DNA of 64,000 nt from Pseudomonadota bacterium (GCA_023430685.1 JAEYZH010000049.1:1-64000); one strand, 5' to 3'; positions 1 through 10,420 are shown, counted from the first letter of the stretch. Numbers and translations: made by a program. The notes: generated by a model not told the origin, from the sequence alone.

Positions 1-1
1 G

Positions 2-1465
2 CGCGTGGTCGTCACGACCGACGTGCTGCGCGTGGAGATCGATACGCGCGGTGGCAATGTCGTGGTCGCCGACCTGCTCGACTATGCACGCGACCCCAGG
101 CATCCCGAGCGCGTGCGCCTGCTCGACGACCAGCCCTCGACGTTCTTCGAAGCGCAGAGCGGACTCGTCGGCGTCCAGGGCAGCGCCATCCGCGCGCCCG
201 ACCACACCGCGACGTGGACCGCCGAACAGACCCGCTACGAACTCGCGCCCGGCAGCGACACGCTAGAGGTGGTGCTGGAGTCGGTCGACGCCGGCGGACT
301 CGCGGTGCGCAAGGTTTACGCGTTCGCACGCGGCAGCTACACGATCGCCCAGCGACACGAGATCCGCAACGATGCGTCCACGCCGTGGACCGGAAACGCG
401 TATCGCCAGCTGCAGCGCGTGCCGCCGCTGGTCGACACCGCGGGCATCAAGGGCTACAGCAACACCGAACGCTACAGCTTCGCGGGCGCGGCCTGGTACA
501 GCCCGAACGGCAAGTTCGAGAAGCTGAAGTTCGACGACTTCGCGAGCGAACCGCTGTCGACGAGCTTCCAGGGCGGCTGGGGCGCGATGCTGCAGCACTA
601 CTTCTTCGCGGCGTGGATCCCCGCGCCCGACGAGCTCACGGGCTACTCGACCGCGACGCTGCAGAAGGACGGCTCGACGCGCTACCTGATCCGCACGCTG
701 TCCCCGACGCTGACCGTCGCGCCCGGACAAACGCGCATCGAGCAGGCGCGGCTCTACGTCGGTCCCAAGCTGCAGAGCACGCTCGACGAGGTCGCGCCGG
801 GGCTCGCGCTCACGGTCGACTACGGCATCTTCACGGTGATCTCCGAACCGCTGCATTGGGTGCTCGCGCAGTTCCACAAGCTCACCGGCAACTGGGGCTT
901 CGCGATCATCCTTCTCGTGCTGCTGCTCAAGGCGATCTTCTTCAAGCTGACCGAAGCGCAGTACCGCTCGACCGCGAAGATGCGCAAGCTGCAGCCGCGC
1001 ATGGCCGCGCTGAAGGAGCGTTACGGCGACGATCGCCAGAAGATGAACCAGGCGATGATGGAGCTGTACCAGAAGGAGAAGATCAACCCGCTCGGCGGCT
1101 GCCTGCCGATGCTGGTGCAGATGCCGGTGTTCTTCGCGCTGTACTGGGTGCTGCTCGAAAGCGTGGAGCTGCGCCAGGCGCCGTTCATCGGCTGGATCCA
1201 GAACCTCACCGCGCCCGATCCCTACTACGTGCTGCCCGCGCTCAACGGGCTCGTGATGATCGCGACCTCGATCCTGACGCCGACCGCGGGCATGGATCCG
1301 ACGCAGGCGAAGATCATGAAGTTCATGCCGGTGATCTTCTCGGTGATGTTCGCGTTCTTCCCGGCCGGCCTCGTGCTGTACTGGACCGTCAACGGCGCAC
1401 TATCGCTGCTGCAGCAGTGGATCATCACGCGACGCATCGAGCGCGGCGACACGGCCGCCGCCTGA
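2..1465 (+). CDS. yidC: Membrane protein insertase YidC (5'-truncated by window edge)
   Basis: YidC inserts inner-membrane proteins, alone or with SecYEG. The visible 487 or so residues hold most of the periplasmic beta-sandwich domain (about residues 1-270), then the conserved membrane core. That core has a TM segment near LTGNWGFAIILLVLLLK, a charged cytoplasmic loop rich in Lys/Arg/Gln, the hallmark GGCLPMLVQMPVFFALY segment, and two more TM helices before a basic tail. The family is usually about 550-580 residues in this group, so the N-terminal TM and roughly 80 residues lie outside the window. The GTG at position 5 is therefore not taken as the start. mnmE follows 4 bases after the stop, the usual origin-proximal order. 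Confidence 0.96.
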   Translation, partial: RVVVTTDVLRVEIDTRGGNVVVADLLDYARDPRHPERVRLLDDQPSTFFEAQSGLVGVQGSAIRAPDHTATWTAEQTRYELAPGSDTLEVVLESVDAGGLAVRKVYAFARGSYTIAQRHEIRNDASTPWTGNAYRQLQRVPPLVDTAGIKGYSNTERYSFAGAAWYSPNGKFEKLKFDDFASEPLSTSFQGGWGAMLQHYFFAAWIPAPDELTGYSTATLQKDGSTRYLIRTLSPTLTVAPGQTRIEQARLYVGPKLQSTLDEVAPGLALTVDYGIFTVISEPLHWVLAQFHKLTGNWGFAIILLVLLLKAIFFKLTEAQYRSTAKMRKLQPRMAALKERYGDDRQKMNQAMMELYQKEKINPLGGCLPMLVQMPVFFALYWVLLESVELRQAPFIGWIQNLTAPDPYYVLPALNGLVMIATSILTPTAGMDPTQAKIMKFMPVIFSVMFAFFPAGLVLYWTVNGALSLLQQWIITRRIERGDTAAA

Positions 1466-1469
1466 TGCG

Positions 1470-2816
1470 ATGACCGCGCAGGCCGACACGATCGCAGCCG
1501 TGGCCACCGCGCCCGGCGCGGGCGGCGTCGGCATCGTGCGCGTATCGGGCCCGCGCGCATCGGCGATCGCCAAAGCCCTGCTCGGCCGCATGCCACGCGC
1601 GCGGCATGCGCATTACGCCGCCTTCCGCGACGCCGCCGGCGAGGCGATCGACCACGGCCTGCTGCTGTGGTTTCCCGCACCCGATTCCTACACCGGCGAG
1701 GACGTGCTCGAGCTGCAGGCGCATGGCAGCCCGGTGCTGCTGCGCCTGCTGCTCGCGCGCGTGGTCGAACTCGGTGCGCGGCATGCGCGCGCGGGCGAGT
1801 TCTCCGAGCGCGCGTTCCTCAACGGCAAGCTCGACCTCGCGCAGGCCGAAGCCGTCGCCGACCTCGTCGCGAGCGGATCGGAAGCCGCCGCGCGCGCCGC
1901 GCGCCGCAGCCTCGAAGGCGCATTCTCCGATCGCGTGCACGCGCTGACCGACGACGTCGTGCGCCTGCGCGTCTGGATTGAAGCCGCGATCGACTTTCCC
2001 GAAGAGGAGATCGACTTCCTCGCGACGCCGACGCTCGCCGACGACCTCGAACGCCTCCGCGGTCCACTCGACGACCTCCTTGCGGCGGCGCGACGCGGCG
2101 TGCGTCTCGTCGACGGGCTGCACGCCGTCATCGTCGGCCGCCCGAACACCGGCAAGTCGAGCCTGCTCAACGCGCTCGCGCAGAGCGACCGCGCGATCGT
2201 GACCGACATCGCCGGCACCACGCGCGACCTGCTGCGTGAGACGATCGACCTCGACGGCATCGCGCTGACCCTCGTCGACACCGCGGGCCTGCGCGATGCG
2301 CCCGACTTCGTCGAACGCGAAGGCATCCGCCGCGCGCGCGCGGAACTGCAGCGCGCCGACCTCGCGATCCTCGTCAGCGACGACGACCACGCCGACGCGG
2401 ACCTGCGCGTGTTCGACGAGCTGCCCGCGACGACCGCACGGCTCGTCGTGCACAACAAGATCGACCTCACGGGGCGCGCACCGAAGCGCGAAGCCCGCGC
2501 CGACGCGACGCACTTGTGGCTTTCCGCGCGCGACGGCGCGGGTCTTGCGTTGCTCGTCGCCGAGCTCGTGTCGGCCGCCGGCCAGGGCGAGGCGCAGGAC
2601 GGCGCGTTCAGCGCGCGCGAGCGCCACGTCGCCGCGCTCGAGCGCGCACGTTCACGCCTCGAGGCTGCGGCCGACGCGCTGCTGCACCTGCGTGCGGGCG
2701 AACTCGCGGCCGAGGAACTGCGCCTCGTGCAGCAATCGCTCGGCGAGATCACCGGCGAGTTCCGCAGCGACGACCTGCTCGGCGCGATCTTTTCGTCGTT
2801 CTGCATCGGAAAGTAG
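1470..2816 (+). CDS. mnmE: tRNA modification GTPase MnmE
   Basis: With MnmG it installs the (carboxymethyl)aminomethyl group on wobble U34 of certain tRNAs. The 448-residue length is normal. An N-terminal tetrahydrofolate-binding domain (about 1-118) is followed by helices and an inserted Ras-like G domain: P-loop GRPNTGKSS near residue 223 (Lys229), GTT switch (IAGTTRD), DTAGLRD, and NKID. The C terminus is the invariant FCIGK, whose Cys is essential in the family. The gene lies 4 bases after yidC and is probably co-transcribed with it. mnmG is not in this window. Confidence 0.97.
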   Translation: MTAQADTIAAVATAPGAGGVGIVRVSGPRASAIAKALLGRMPRARHAHYAAFRDAAGEAIDHGLLLWFPAPDSYTGEDVLELQAHGSPVLLRLLLARVVELGARHARAGEFSERAFLNGKLDLAQAEAVADLVASGSEAAARAARRSLEGAFSDRVHALTDDVVRLRVWIEAAIDFPEEEIDFLATPTLADDLERLRGPLDDLLAAARRGVRLVDGLHAVIVGRPNTGKSSLLNALAQSDRAIVTDIAGTTRDLLRETIDLDGIALTLVDTAGLRDAPDFVEREGIRRARAELQRADLAILVSDDDHADADLRVFDELPATTARLVVHNKIDLTGRAPKREARADATHLWLSARDGAGLALLVAELVSAAGQGEAQDGAFSARERHVAALERARSRLEAAADALLHLRAGELAAEELRLVQQSLGEITGEFRSDDLLGAIFSSFCIGK

Positions 2817-3028
2817 CGCGGAACGCCCGAGACCGCACGGGACCGGCCCTGCATGCGGTCGCGCTGCGAAGCCGGGCGTCGCGGTTCTCGTCGTGCTCGA
2901 TCCTCGCCGTGCATTCGGCCACGCCGCTTGGGTCATTGCGCCTGCGGGTGGACGATCGCGTCGCGCGACGGCTTGCGCGCGAGCATGCGCGGCGGGATGC
3001 TTGCACATGACGACGAGGAGGTGACCCG

Positions 3029-3544
3029 ATGGGAGTCCGACATGGTTCCGCGTTCTTCACCCTGCTCGCGCTCGCAGGCTGCGCGAGCAACCCCGCTCCC
3101 AAACCCGCCTTGCTCGGCACGGCCCGCACGCCTGCTCCGGGCGTCCATGCGGGTGGACGCATCGCGCCGGGCGACGTCGCGTCGCTGCGCGAGGCCGGCA
3201 TCCGGCGCGTGATCGACCTGACGCCCGATGCCGAAACGCCGGACTTCGACGAAGCCTCGGCGGTACGCGCCGCGGGCCTCGATTACGCGAACCTGCCGCT
3301 CGCCGGGCCCGGCGACCTCACGCGCGACAACGTGCTCGCGTTCGACGCGCTGATGCGCGACGCGACGCAACCCGTGCTGGTGCATTGCGCGAGCGGCAAC
3401 CGCGTCGGCGCGATGGCCGCGCTGCGCGCGGCCTGGATCGAGGGCAAGTCGGCGGATGACGCGATCGCGATCGGCAAGGCCTGGGGCCTGAGCGGACTCG
3501 AGGACGCGGTGCGCCAGCGCATCGTGTCGGGCGACGGCAACTAG
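3029..3544 (+). CDS. Phosphatase-like lipoprotein (DUF442/PTP-like, C-x4-R loop)
   Basis: This 171-residue protein has a lipoprotein signal (hydrophobic stretch ending LALAGC, lipobox Cys near residue 18). The mature part resembles dual-specificity or DUF442 (beta-lactamase hydrolase-like) phosphatases: it begins with a GGRIAPGDVASLREAGIRRVIDL strand-helix unit and has the loop HCASGNRVGA. That loop is C-x4-R, not the C-x5-R of classical tyrosine phosphatases; short loops are known in DUF442. The start is well fixed: a perfect AGGAGGT at 3016-3022 lies 6 bases upstream of ATG. The substrate is unknown. It probably acts in the periplasm or on the outer membrane. Confidence 0.8.
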   Translation: MGVRHGSAFFTLLALAGCASNPAPKPALLGTARTPAPGVHAGGRIAPGDVASLREAGIRRVIDLTPDAETPDFDEASAVRAAGLDYANLPLAGPGDLTRDNVLAFDALMRDATQPVLVHCASGNRVGAMAALRAAWIEGKSADDAIAIGKAWGLSGLEDAVRQRIVSGDGN

Positions 3545-3650
3545 CCGCGTGGCGCCGATGGTCCTGCGAATGGCGGCACCGCGCGCTTGAATGACGCGCG
3601 CGCGCCATCACGTGGATCCTCGCGGGAGCAGCCCACCACGGAGCGCCACG

Positions 3651-4352
3651 ATGATCGACTTCTACTATTGGCCCACGCCGAACGGACACAAGATCACGCT
3701 GTTCCTCGAGGAAGCGGGCCTCGACTACACGATCAAACCGGTCGACATCGGCAAGGGCGACCAGTTCAAGCCCGAGTACCTCGCGATCTCGCCGAACAAC
3801 AAGATGCCTGCGATCGTCGACCACGCGCCGGCCGACGGCGGCGCGCCGATCTCGATGTTCGAATCGGGCGCGATCCTGCTCTACCTCGCGAACAAGACCG
3901 GTCGCTTCCTGCTGCAGGACCTGCGTGGTCGCGTGCAGGTCAACGAGTGGCTGTTCTGGCAGATGGGCGGACTCGGCCCGATGACGGGCCAATACGGGCA
4001 TTTCAACGTCTACGCGCCCGAGAAGATCCCGTACGCGATCGAGCGTTACACGAAGGAAGCCGAGCGCCTGCTCGGCGTGCTCGACCGGCGGCTCGAAGGC
4101 CGCGAATTCATCGCCGGCGACGACTACACGATCGCGGACATGGCCGCGTATCCGTGGATCAGCCCGTACGACAAGGCGCCGATCGACCTCGCGCCGTTCG
4201 CGGAAGTACGTCGCTGGCACGCCGCGATCGCCGCGCGACCCGCGACGCAGCGCGCGTACGCGAAGGCGGACGAAGTGCGCCCTGGTGGCAACCAGCCGAT
4301 GGGCGAGGACGAGAAACGCATCCTGTTCGGCCAGGGCGCGCGTCCGCGTTGA
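3651..4352 (+). CDS. yfcG: Nu-class glutathione transferase / disulfide-bond oxidoreductase YfcG
   Basis: The 233-residue protein closely follows E. coli YfcG: it begins MIDFYYWPTPNGHK, with the Thr-Pro-Asn motif that replaces the usual catalytic Tyr/Ser/Cys in nu-class GSTs, and contains FLEEAGLDY, SPNNKMPAIVDH, FESGAILLYLA and IADMAAYPW. YfcG binds two glutathiones and reduces disulfides in the cytosol. The reading frame is open 20 codons further upstream, but that extension has no homology to the family and the thioredoxin fold starts directly at this ATG, so 3651 was chosen. It stands alone. Confidence 0.93.
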   Translation: MIDFYYWPTPNGHKITLFLEEAGLDYTIKPVDIGKGDQFKPEYLAISPNNKMPAIVDHAPADGGAPISMFESGAILLYLANKTGRFLLQDLRGRVQVNEWLFWQMGGLGPMTGQYGHFNVYAPEKIPYAIERYTKEAERLLGVLDRRLEGREFIAGDDYTIADMAAYPWISPYDKAPIDLAPFAEVRRWHAAIAARPATQRAYAKADEVRPGGNQPMGEDEKRILFGQGARPR

Positions 4353-4387
4353 GGCGCAGCGCGCGGCGGTTCGCGCGGGGTTCGCGC

Positions 4388-4393
4388 CATAAT
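4388..4393 (+). promoter_or_regulatory. -10 box (CATAAT) upstream of the S9B peptidase gene
   Basis: CATAAT matches the sigma-70 -10 consensus at 5 of 6 positions and lies 26 bases before the peptidase ATG. No good -35 is visible at the right spacing; the upstream DNA is GC-rich. A near-direct repeat of GGTTCGCGC lies just upstream (about 4368-4387). Confidence 0.45.
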
Positions 4394-4419
4394 GACGCGA
4401 ACCCTCGTGGAGTCGATCG

Positions 4420-6648
4420 ATGCGTCCGTTCCTGTTCGCCGCGCTCGCGGCATCGAGTTCCCTCGTGCACGCCGAGCGGCTGACGATCGAGCGGATCTTC
4501 GCCGATCCCGACCTCAACGGCCCGAGTCCGCGCGCGCTGAAGATCGCGCCGGACGGCCAGCGCGTGACCTTCCTGCGCGGACGCGAGGACGACCAGAACC
4601 AGCTCGACCTCTGGGAATACGACATCGCCGAGGGGGTTGCGAAGCGGCTCGTCGATTCGGCCGCGCTCGGCGAAAAGCGGGAATTGTCGGAAGCCGAGAA
4701 GGCGCGCCGCGAACGCGAACGCATCGCGCAGCTCAAGGGCATCGTCTCGTACCGCTGGTCGCCCGATGCGCGAAAGCTCCTCTTCAGCGTCGACGAGCGG
4801 CTCTGGCTCCTCGACCTCGCCGCGAAGAACGACGCCGCGCGGCTGCGCGCGCTGACGCCGAAGGGTTACGAGGTCAACGACGCGAAAGTGTCGCCGCGCG
4901 GCGGCTTCGTCTCGTTCGTGAGCCGCCAGAACCTCTACGTGATCGACCTCGAGCGAGGCCTCAATTACCAGCTCACGAAGGACGGCGGTGGCACCGTGCA
5001 CAACGGCGAGGCCGAGTTCGTCGCGCAGGAAGAGATGGACCGCTCGACGGGCTATTGGTGGGCACCCGACGATTCGGCGATCGCGTTCGAACGCTACGAC
5101 GAGGCGAAGGTCGACGAAGTCGAACGCACCGAAGTGCATGCGGACCGCAGCACGACGGTTCGCCAGCGCTACCCCGCCGCGGGCCGGCCGAACGTCGCCG
5201 TGCGCCTCGGCCTCGTCGCGCCGCGCAGCCGGCAGGTGCGCTGGATCGACCTCGGCAAGGAGCCGGACATCTACCTCGCGCGCGTCGACTGGCTGCCCGA
5301 CGGGCGACGCCTGTCGTTCCAGCGCCAGTCGCGCGACCAGCGTCGGCTGGAGCTCGTGCTCGTCGACGCGAAGACGCTCGCGCAGCGACCACTGCTCGAG
5401 GAAACCAGCGCGACCTGGATCAACCTGCATGACGACCTGCGCTTTCTCGCGCGCGCGGACGCGTTCGTCTGGGCGAGCGAGCGCGAGGGCTACAAGCACC
5501 TGTACCTGTACGACCTCGACGGGCGGCTGCGCCATGCGTTGACCAAGGGTGCGTGGGACGTCGACAAGCTGCTCGCGCTCGACGAGGCGAACGGCCGCGT
5601 GTACTTCGCGGCGAACCGCGTCGATCCGCTGCAACGGCAGGTGCATGCGGTGCGCCTCGACGGTTCCGATGCGGCGCAGGCGCCGCGCATCAGCAGCGGC
5701 GACGGCTGGCACGAGGCGGTGTTCGGCGACAGCGCGACCGCCTACGTCGACACCTGGTCGGATCCGTCGACACCGCCGCAGGTGTCGCTGCGCGGGGCGG
5801 ATGGCAGCCTCGTCGCATGGATCGAGCGCAATGCGCTCGACGACGCGCATCCGTACGCGCCGTTCCGCGATGCCTTCATCGCGCCGGAGTTCGGCACGCT
5901 CCCAGGCGCCGACGGATCGCCGTTGCACTACCGCCTGTACAAGCTCGCGGGCTTCGATGCATCGCGGCGCCATCCGGTGTTCATGACCTACTACGGTGGC
6001 CCCGGCAAGCAGACCGTCACGCGCGCATGGGGCGCCCACATCGAGCAGTACATGGCGCAGCAGGGTTACATCGTGTTCGTGCTCGACAACCGTGGCACGC
6101 CGCGGCGAGGCCGCGCATTCTCCGATGCGATCCACCGCGAGCTCGGCAAGGTCGAGGTCGAGGACCAGATGGCGGGGCGCGCGTGGCTCGCGTCGCAGCC
6201 TTGGGTCGACCCCGCGCGCATCGGGATTTTCGGCTGGAGCTACGGCGGCTACCAGACGCTGATGCTGCTCGCGAAGCACCCCGAGGCGTTCGCAGCCGGC
6301 GTCGCGGTCGCTCCGGTGACCGACTGGACGCTCTACGACACCCACTACACCGAGCGCTTCCTTGGCACCCCTCAGCTCAATCCCGACGGCTACGCGCGCT
6401 CCGGCGTGCTGCACTGGATCGCCGGGCTGCCGTCGGACAAGCTGCTGCTCGTGCATGGCATGGCTGACGACAACGTGCTGTTCGCCAACTCGACCAGGCT
6501 CATGGCCGAGTTGCAGCAACGCGGCGTGCAGTTCGAACTCATGACCTATCCCGGCGGCAAGCACGGCCTGTCGACGCCCGCGATGAAGACGCACGTGCAC
6601 ACGCTGATCGCCGACTTCTTCGAGCGCAAGTTGAAGCCCAATCCGTAG
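4420..6648 (+). CDS. Dipeptidyl peptidase IV family serine peptidase (S9B)
   Basis: This 742-residue exported peptidase probably trims X-Pro or X-Ala dipeptides from peptide N termini in the periplasm. It has a short signal peptide (residues 1-18, ending LVHA), a DPPIV N-terminal beta-propeller (about 40-460, including the EEMDRSTGYWW glutamate segment typical of the family), and an alpha/beta hydrolase domain. The catalytic triad is visible: Ser607 in GWSYGGY, Asp683 in MADDNV, His715 in GGKHGLS. Length matches bacterial DPP4 enzymes. GGAG lies about 10 bases before ATG. It stands as a single gene with its own putative -10 box. Confidence 0.94.
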   Translation: MRPFLFAALAASSSLVHAERLTIERIFADPDLNGPSPRALKIAPDGQRVTFLRGREDDQNQLDLWEYDIAEGVAKRLVDSAALGEKRELSEAEKARRERERIAQLKGIVSYRWSPDARKLLFSVDERLWLLDLAAKNDAARLRALTPKGYEVNDAKVSPRGGFVSFVSRQNLYVIDLERGLNYQLTKDGGGTVHNGEAEFVAQEEMDRSTGYWWAPDDSAIAFERYDEAKVDEVERTEVHADRSTTVRQRYPAAGRPNVAVRLGLVAPRSRQVRWIDLGKEPDIYLARVDWLPDGRRLSFQRQSRDQRRLELVLVDAKTLAQRPLLEETSATWINLHDDLRFLARADAFVWASEREGYKHLYLYDLDGRLRHALTKGAWDVDKLLALDEANGRVYFAANRVDPLQRQVHAVRLDGSDAAQAPRISSGDGWHEAVFGDSATAYVDTWSDPSTPPQVSLRGADGSLVAWIERNALDDAHPYAPFRDAFIAPEFGTLPGADGSPLHYRLYKLAGFDASRRHPVFMTYYGGPGKQTVTRAWGAHIEQYMAQQGYIVFVLDNRGTPRRGRAFSDAIHRELGKVEVEDQMAGRAWLASQPWVDPARIGIFGWSYGGYQTLMLLAKHPEAFAAGVAVAPVTDWTLYDTHYTERFLGTPQLNPDGYARSGVLHWIAGLPSDKLLLVHGMADDNVLFANSTRLMAELQQRGVQFELMTYPGGKHGLSTPAMKTHVHTLIADFFERKLKPNP

Positions 6649-6684
6649 GGTGGGTCGCAGCCGCGCAGCGGCGAGCCCCACCGG
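6647..6684. repeat. GGTGGG...CCCACC bulged hairpin, possible repeat element or terminator
   Basis: Immediately after the peptidase stop, GGTGGG-TCGC ... GCGA-GC-CCCACC can fold into a bulged stem. Elements of this type (a GGGTGGGT arm, a cag-rich loop and a CCCACC arm) are common intergenic repeats in Xanthomonadales. There is no T-run, so it is not a textbook intrinsic terminator. Whether it is repeated in the genome cannot be seen here. Confidence 0.4.
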
Positions 6685-6803
6685 CGCGTTGGCGGAATCC
6701 CCGTGCTCGGCCAGATGGACGAAGGCGGGTCTCGCGCCGTTCGCGCTGCGACCGAGCGTACGCTTTCGGCGAACGCGCAGCCGCACGAAGTGGCGGCCTC
6801 GCG

Positions 6804-7664
6804 TCAGAACCGGCCGGCCTGGTAATCCTGGATCGCTTCGACGATCTGCTGCGGCGTGTTCATCACGAACGGGCCGTACTTCGCGACGGGTTCGTCGAGC
6901 GGCTTGCCCGCGACGAGGATCAGTCGAGCGGGCGCGACGGTCGCAGAGATCCGAACCGCGTCGCCGTTGCGATCGAGCACCGCGAGTTCGCCGCGCGCGA
7001 GCGGATGCGAGGCGAAATCCGGGCCGAGCGCCGCGTTTCCCTCGTAGGCGTACGCGAATGCGTTGTGCGTCGCCGGCAGCGGGACCTCGATGCGCGTTCC
7101 GGCTTCAAGCCGCAGGTCGAGGTAAAGCGGCGCCGTCGCGATACCGCGCACCGGGCCTTCGACGCCCGCGAACTCGCCTGCGATGATCCGAACCTCCACA
7201 CCTTCGACCGCCGACAGTGCGGGAATCCGCCCGGGCGCGATGTCCTGGTAGCGCGGCGCGACCATCTTGTCCTGCGCGGGCAGGTTGACCCAGAGCTGGA
7301 AGCCCCACATGAGCCCGTCTTCCTGCTCGGGCATTTCCGAATGCACGATGCCCCGGCCGGCCGTCATCCACTGCACGCTGCCCGGCGTCAGCAGGCCGCT
7401 GTTGCCCTGGTTGTCGTGGTGGCGCATGCGCCCCGCGAGCATGTAGGTCACGGTTTCGAAGCCGCGATGCGGATGTTCCGGAAAGCCCGCGAGGTAGTCG
7501 CCGGCCTGGTCCGAACGGAATTCATCGAGCATCAGGAACGGATCGAGCATGTCGAGGTCGCGTTGGCCGATCACGCGCGTGAGCTTGACGCCAGCGCCGT
7601 CGGACGTCGGCTGGCCGCGCACGACGCGCGCAACGCTTCGGATGGAGTGTGGAATCGGGCTCAT
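6804..7664 (-). CDS. Pirin family protein (quercetinase-like bicupin)
   Basis: The 286-residue bicupin begins at ATG 7664, preceded by GAGGA. The N-terminal cupin holds the metal site: His64 and His66 in EHPHRGFETVTY, His108 and Glu110 in RGIVHSEMP, the same set as iron-binding pirins and E. coli YhhW. The second cupin lacks such a cluster. Bacterial pirins oxidise flavonols such as quercetin in vitro or act as redox-sensing cofactors; the physiological role here is open. A longer frame reaching 8123 contains only low-complexity Arg-rich translation and was not used. Confidence 0.92.
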   Translation of the reverse strand: MSPIPHSIRSVARVVRGQPTSDGAGVKLTRVIGQRDLDMLDPFLMLDEFRSDQAGDYLAGFPEHPHRGFETVTYMLAGRMRHHDNQGNSGLLTPGSVQWMTAGRGIVHSEMPEQEDGLMWGFQLWVNLPAQDKMVAPRYQDIAPGRIPALSAVEGVEVRIIAGEFAGVEGPVRGIATAPLYLDLRLEAGTRIEVPLPATHNAFAYAYEGNAALGPDFASHPLARGELAVLDRNGDAVRISATVAPARLILVAGKPLDEPVAKYGPFVMNTPQQIVEAIQDYQAGRF

Positions 7665-7830
7665 CGAATGGTCCTCGTCGAAGACCGAGGATCTGGGTGC
7701 GCGCCGTCGGGCGGCAAGGCCCCGGCCGCGAACGCACCGATGCGCCCGGGCGGACAATCGCGCGGCAGGCAACCGGATCCGGGGCGGGACATCAGGGATC
7801 TGCGGCGTTCCGATTCCCGAATGCCCGCAA

Positions 7831-8478
7831 TCAATGCACCGAGCGCCCGCCGCGACGACGCGGAACTTCGGTGGCGCCGGTCGCGACCTGCTCGTCCGCG
7901 CTCGGCGGATGGCTGCGCCAGTAGTCGGCGACCGCGCCGACCGCGCCCGGGATCTGCGCGAGGCATTCGTCGTAACCCTCGTCGCCGAGCGGCGCGAACT
8001 CCGCATCGCTTTCGAACACGCCATCGTCGATCGCGAGCGCGATGATCGGCGACAACAGCTCCATGAGTTCCGAATCCTGGCCGAGGCGTGATTCCCACGA
8101 CGGCGCACGCAGGTCGATGCCACGCGAAAAACCCTCGCACCAGCCGCGCGCGGTGAACGCGGGCGGACCGTCGCCGACGTCGAGCTCGCCGAGGATCGGC
8201 TCGTAGGTGCCGGTCTCGACCTCGGGCGCGATGGCGTCGTTGAGCTGCGCGAGCAGGGTCAGCACGCGCTCCCCCTGGCCCTCGTCGAGGAACGGTTCGT
8301 GCAGGATCTCGGGCAACCATTCATCGGGCTTGGCGGGCACGGGCCCGATCGCGAGCGCAGTCAGGAAGCCGTGCACGCCATCGAGCAGCATGTCCTCGTC
8401 GCCTGCGTGCGCGCGCAGGAACTGGTCCAGCTCCTCGAGTTCGGCGTCGCTCGGTGCGGTCAGCCAGTCAGCAGCCAT
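7831..8478 (-). CDS. UPF0149 (YecA/YgfB-like) family protein
   Basis: The 215-residue acidic protein has the UPF0149 pattern: an N-terminal LEELDQFLRAHAGDEDMLLDGVHGFLTALAIGP helix pair, a conserved P-x-x-WLPEI segment, and a C-terminal GYDECLAQIPGAVGAVADYWR helix. Unlike YecA proper it has no C-terminal SEC-C cysteine cluster. The function is not established. Its start overlaps the end of xthA by 11 bases on the same strand, so the two are probably co-transcribed and translationally coupled. Confidence 0.85.
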   Translation of the reverse strand: MAADWLTAPSDAELEELDQFLRAHAGDEDMLLDGVHGFLTALAIGPVPAKPDEWLPEILHEPFLDEGQGERVLTLLAQLNDAIAPEVETGTYEPILGELDVGDGPPAFTARGWCEGFSRGIDLRAPSWESRLGQDSELMELLSPIIALAIDDGVFESDAEFAPLGDEGYDECLAQIPGAVGAVADYWRSHPPSADEQVATGATEVPRRRGGRSVH

Positions 8479-9259
8479 CGTCGATATCCAGAGTCACGGG
8501 AGCATGGTCGGACGCACGTTCCCAGGTGCGCGGTTCGCGTTCGATCGTCGCCGCGCGGCATTGGTTCCGCAAGGCGTCCGACGCCAGCACGAGGTCGATG
8601 CGAAGCCCGAGGTCGCGCCGGAACGCCGCCTGCCGGTAATCCCACCAGCTGTAGTGTCCCGCCTCTTCGTTGAACAGTCGGAAACTGTCGTGCAGGCCGA
8701 GCGCGAGCATGCGCGCGAGCGCCTCGCGCTCGGGCGTCGAGCAGAGGACCTGCTCGTGCCACGCGAGCGGGTCGTGCACGTCGCGATCGTCGGGCGCGAT
8801 GTTGAAATCGCCGAGCACGACGAGGCGCGGATGGCGTTCGAGTTCGCGCGCGAGGTGCGCGGTCACGCGCGCGAGCCACTCGAGCTTGTAGGCATACTTC
8901 TCGCTGCCGACCGCCTGTCCGTTCACGACGTAGAGGTTCACCACGCGCAGCGCACGCGGCGAGCCCGGCTCGCCGACCGTCGCACTGAGGACGCGCCGCT
9001 GCGGATCATCGAATCCGTCGACGCCGTGGACGACCTCGTGCAGCGGCCCGCGCGCGAGGATCGCGACGCCGTTGTAGGTCTTCTGGCCCGAGAACGCACA
9101 CTCGTAGCCCGCATCGCGCAAGGCCGCGTGCGGGAACTTCGCGTCCTCGAGCTTGGTTTCCTGCAATGCGAGCACGTCGGGGCGAGCGCTCGCGCACCAC
9201 TGCAGCACGTGCGGCAGGCGCACGTTGAGGGAATTGACGTTCCAGGAGGCGATTCGCAT
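8468..9259 (-). CDS. xthA: Exodeoxyribonuclease III
   Basis: This is the base-excision repair AP endonuclease and 3'-5' exonuclease, 263 residues and full length. It begins MRIASWNVNSLNVRLPH, then LQETKLED (metal-binding Glu), NGVAILAR, VNLYVVNG, VVLGDFNIAPDD (Asp/Asn pair), YSWWDYR, and ends SDHAPVTLDI with the catalytic Asp-His. The long upstream open frame to 10327 is antisense to ltaE and was rejected. xthA diverges from ltaE, with 120 bases between their starts, and leads into the UPF0149 gene. Confidence 0.96.
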   Translation of the reverse strand: MRIASWNVNSLNVRLPHVLQWCASARPDVLALQETKLEDAKFPHAALRDAGYECAFSGQKTYNGVAILARGPLHEVVHGVDGFDDPQRRVLSATVGEPGSPRALRVVNLYVVNGQAVGSEKYAYKLEWLARVTAHLARELERHPRLVVLGDFNIAPDDRDVHDPLAWHEQVLCSTPEREALARMLALGLHDSFRLFNEEAGHYSWWDYRQAAFRRDLGLRIDLVLASDALRNQCRAATIEREPRTWERASDHAPVTLDIDDGC

Positions 9260-9379
9260 CGTGGATGCAAGCGTAGCAGCACGCGGCTGCCACCGCGCCA
9301 CCGCCTCCGTCGCCGCGCGGGGGACTGGCGCCCGTCGCCTGCCGCTCGCTACGCTGGAGCACCCGACCCGCGATCCGTC

Positions 9380-10390
<1,011 letters not shown>

Positions 10391-10420
10391 TCAACCCGGG
10401 GCGGCGTGGTCGCGTCGGCT

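Noticed and set aside
5..7. GTG at position 5 as the yidC start
   Set aside because: It would remove the N-terminal membrane anchor and about 80 residues; the gene simply enters from outside the window.
4159..6786. 875-codon minus-strand frame over yfcG and the S9B peptidase
   Set aside because: Antisense shadow of two well-supported genes; no domain signal.
6804..8123. 439-residue version of pirin
   Set aside because: The N-terminal 150 residues are Arg/Ser-rich and overlap the UPF0149 gene; ATG 7664 has a good ribosome-binding site and matches the family start.
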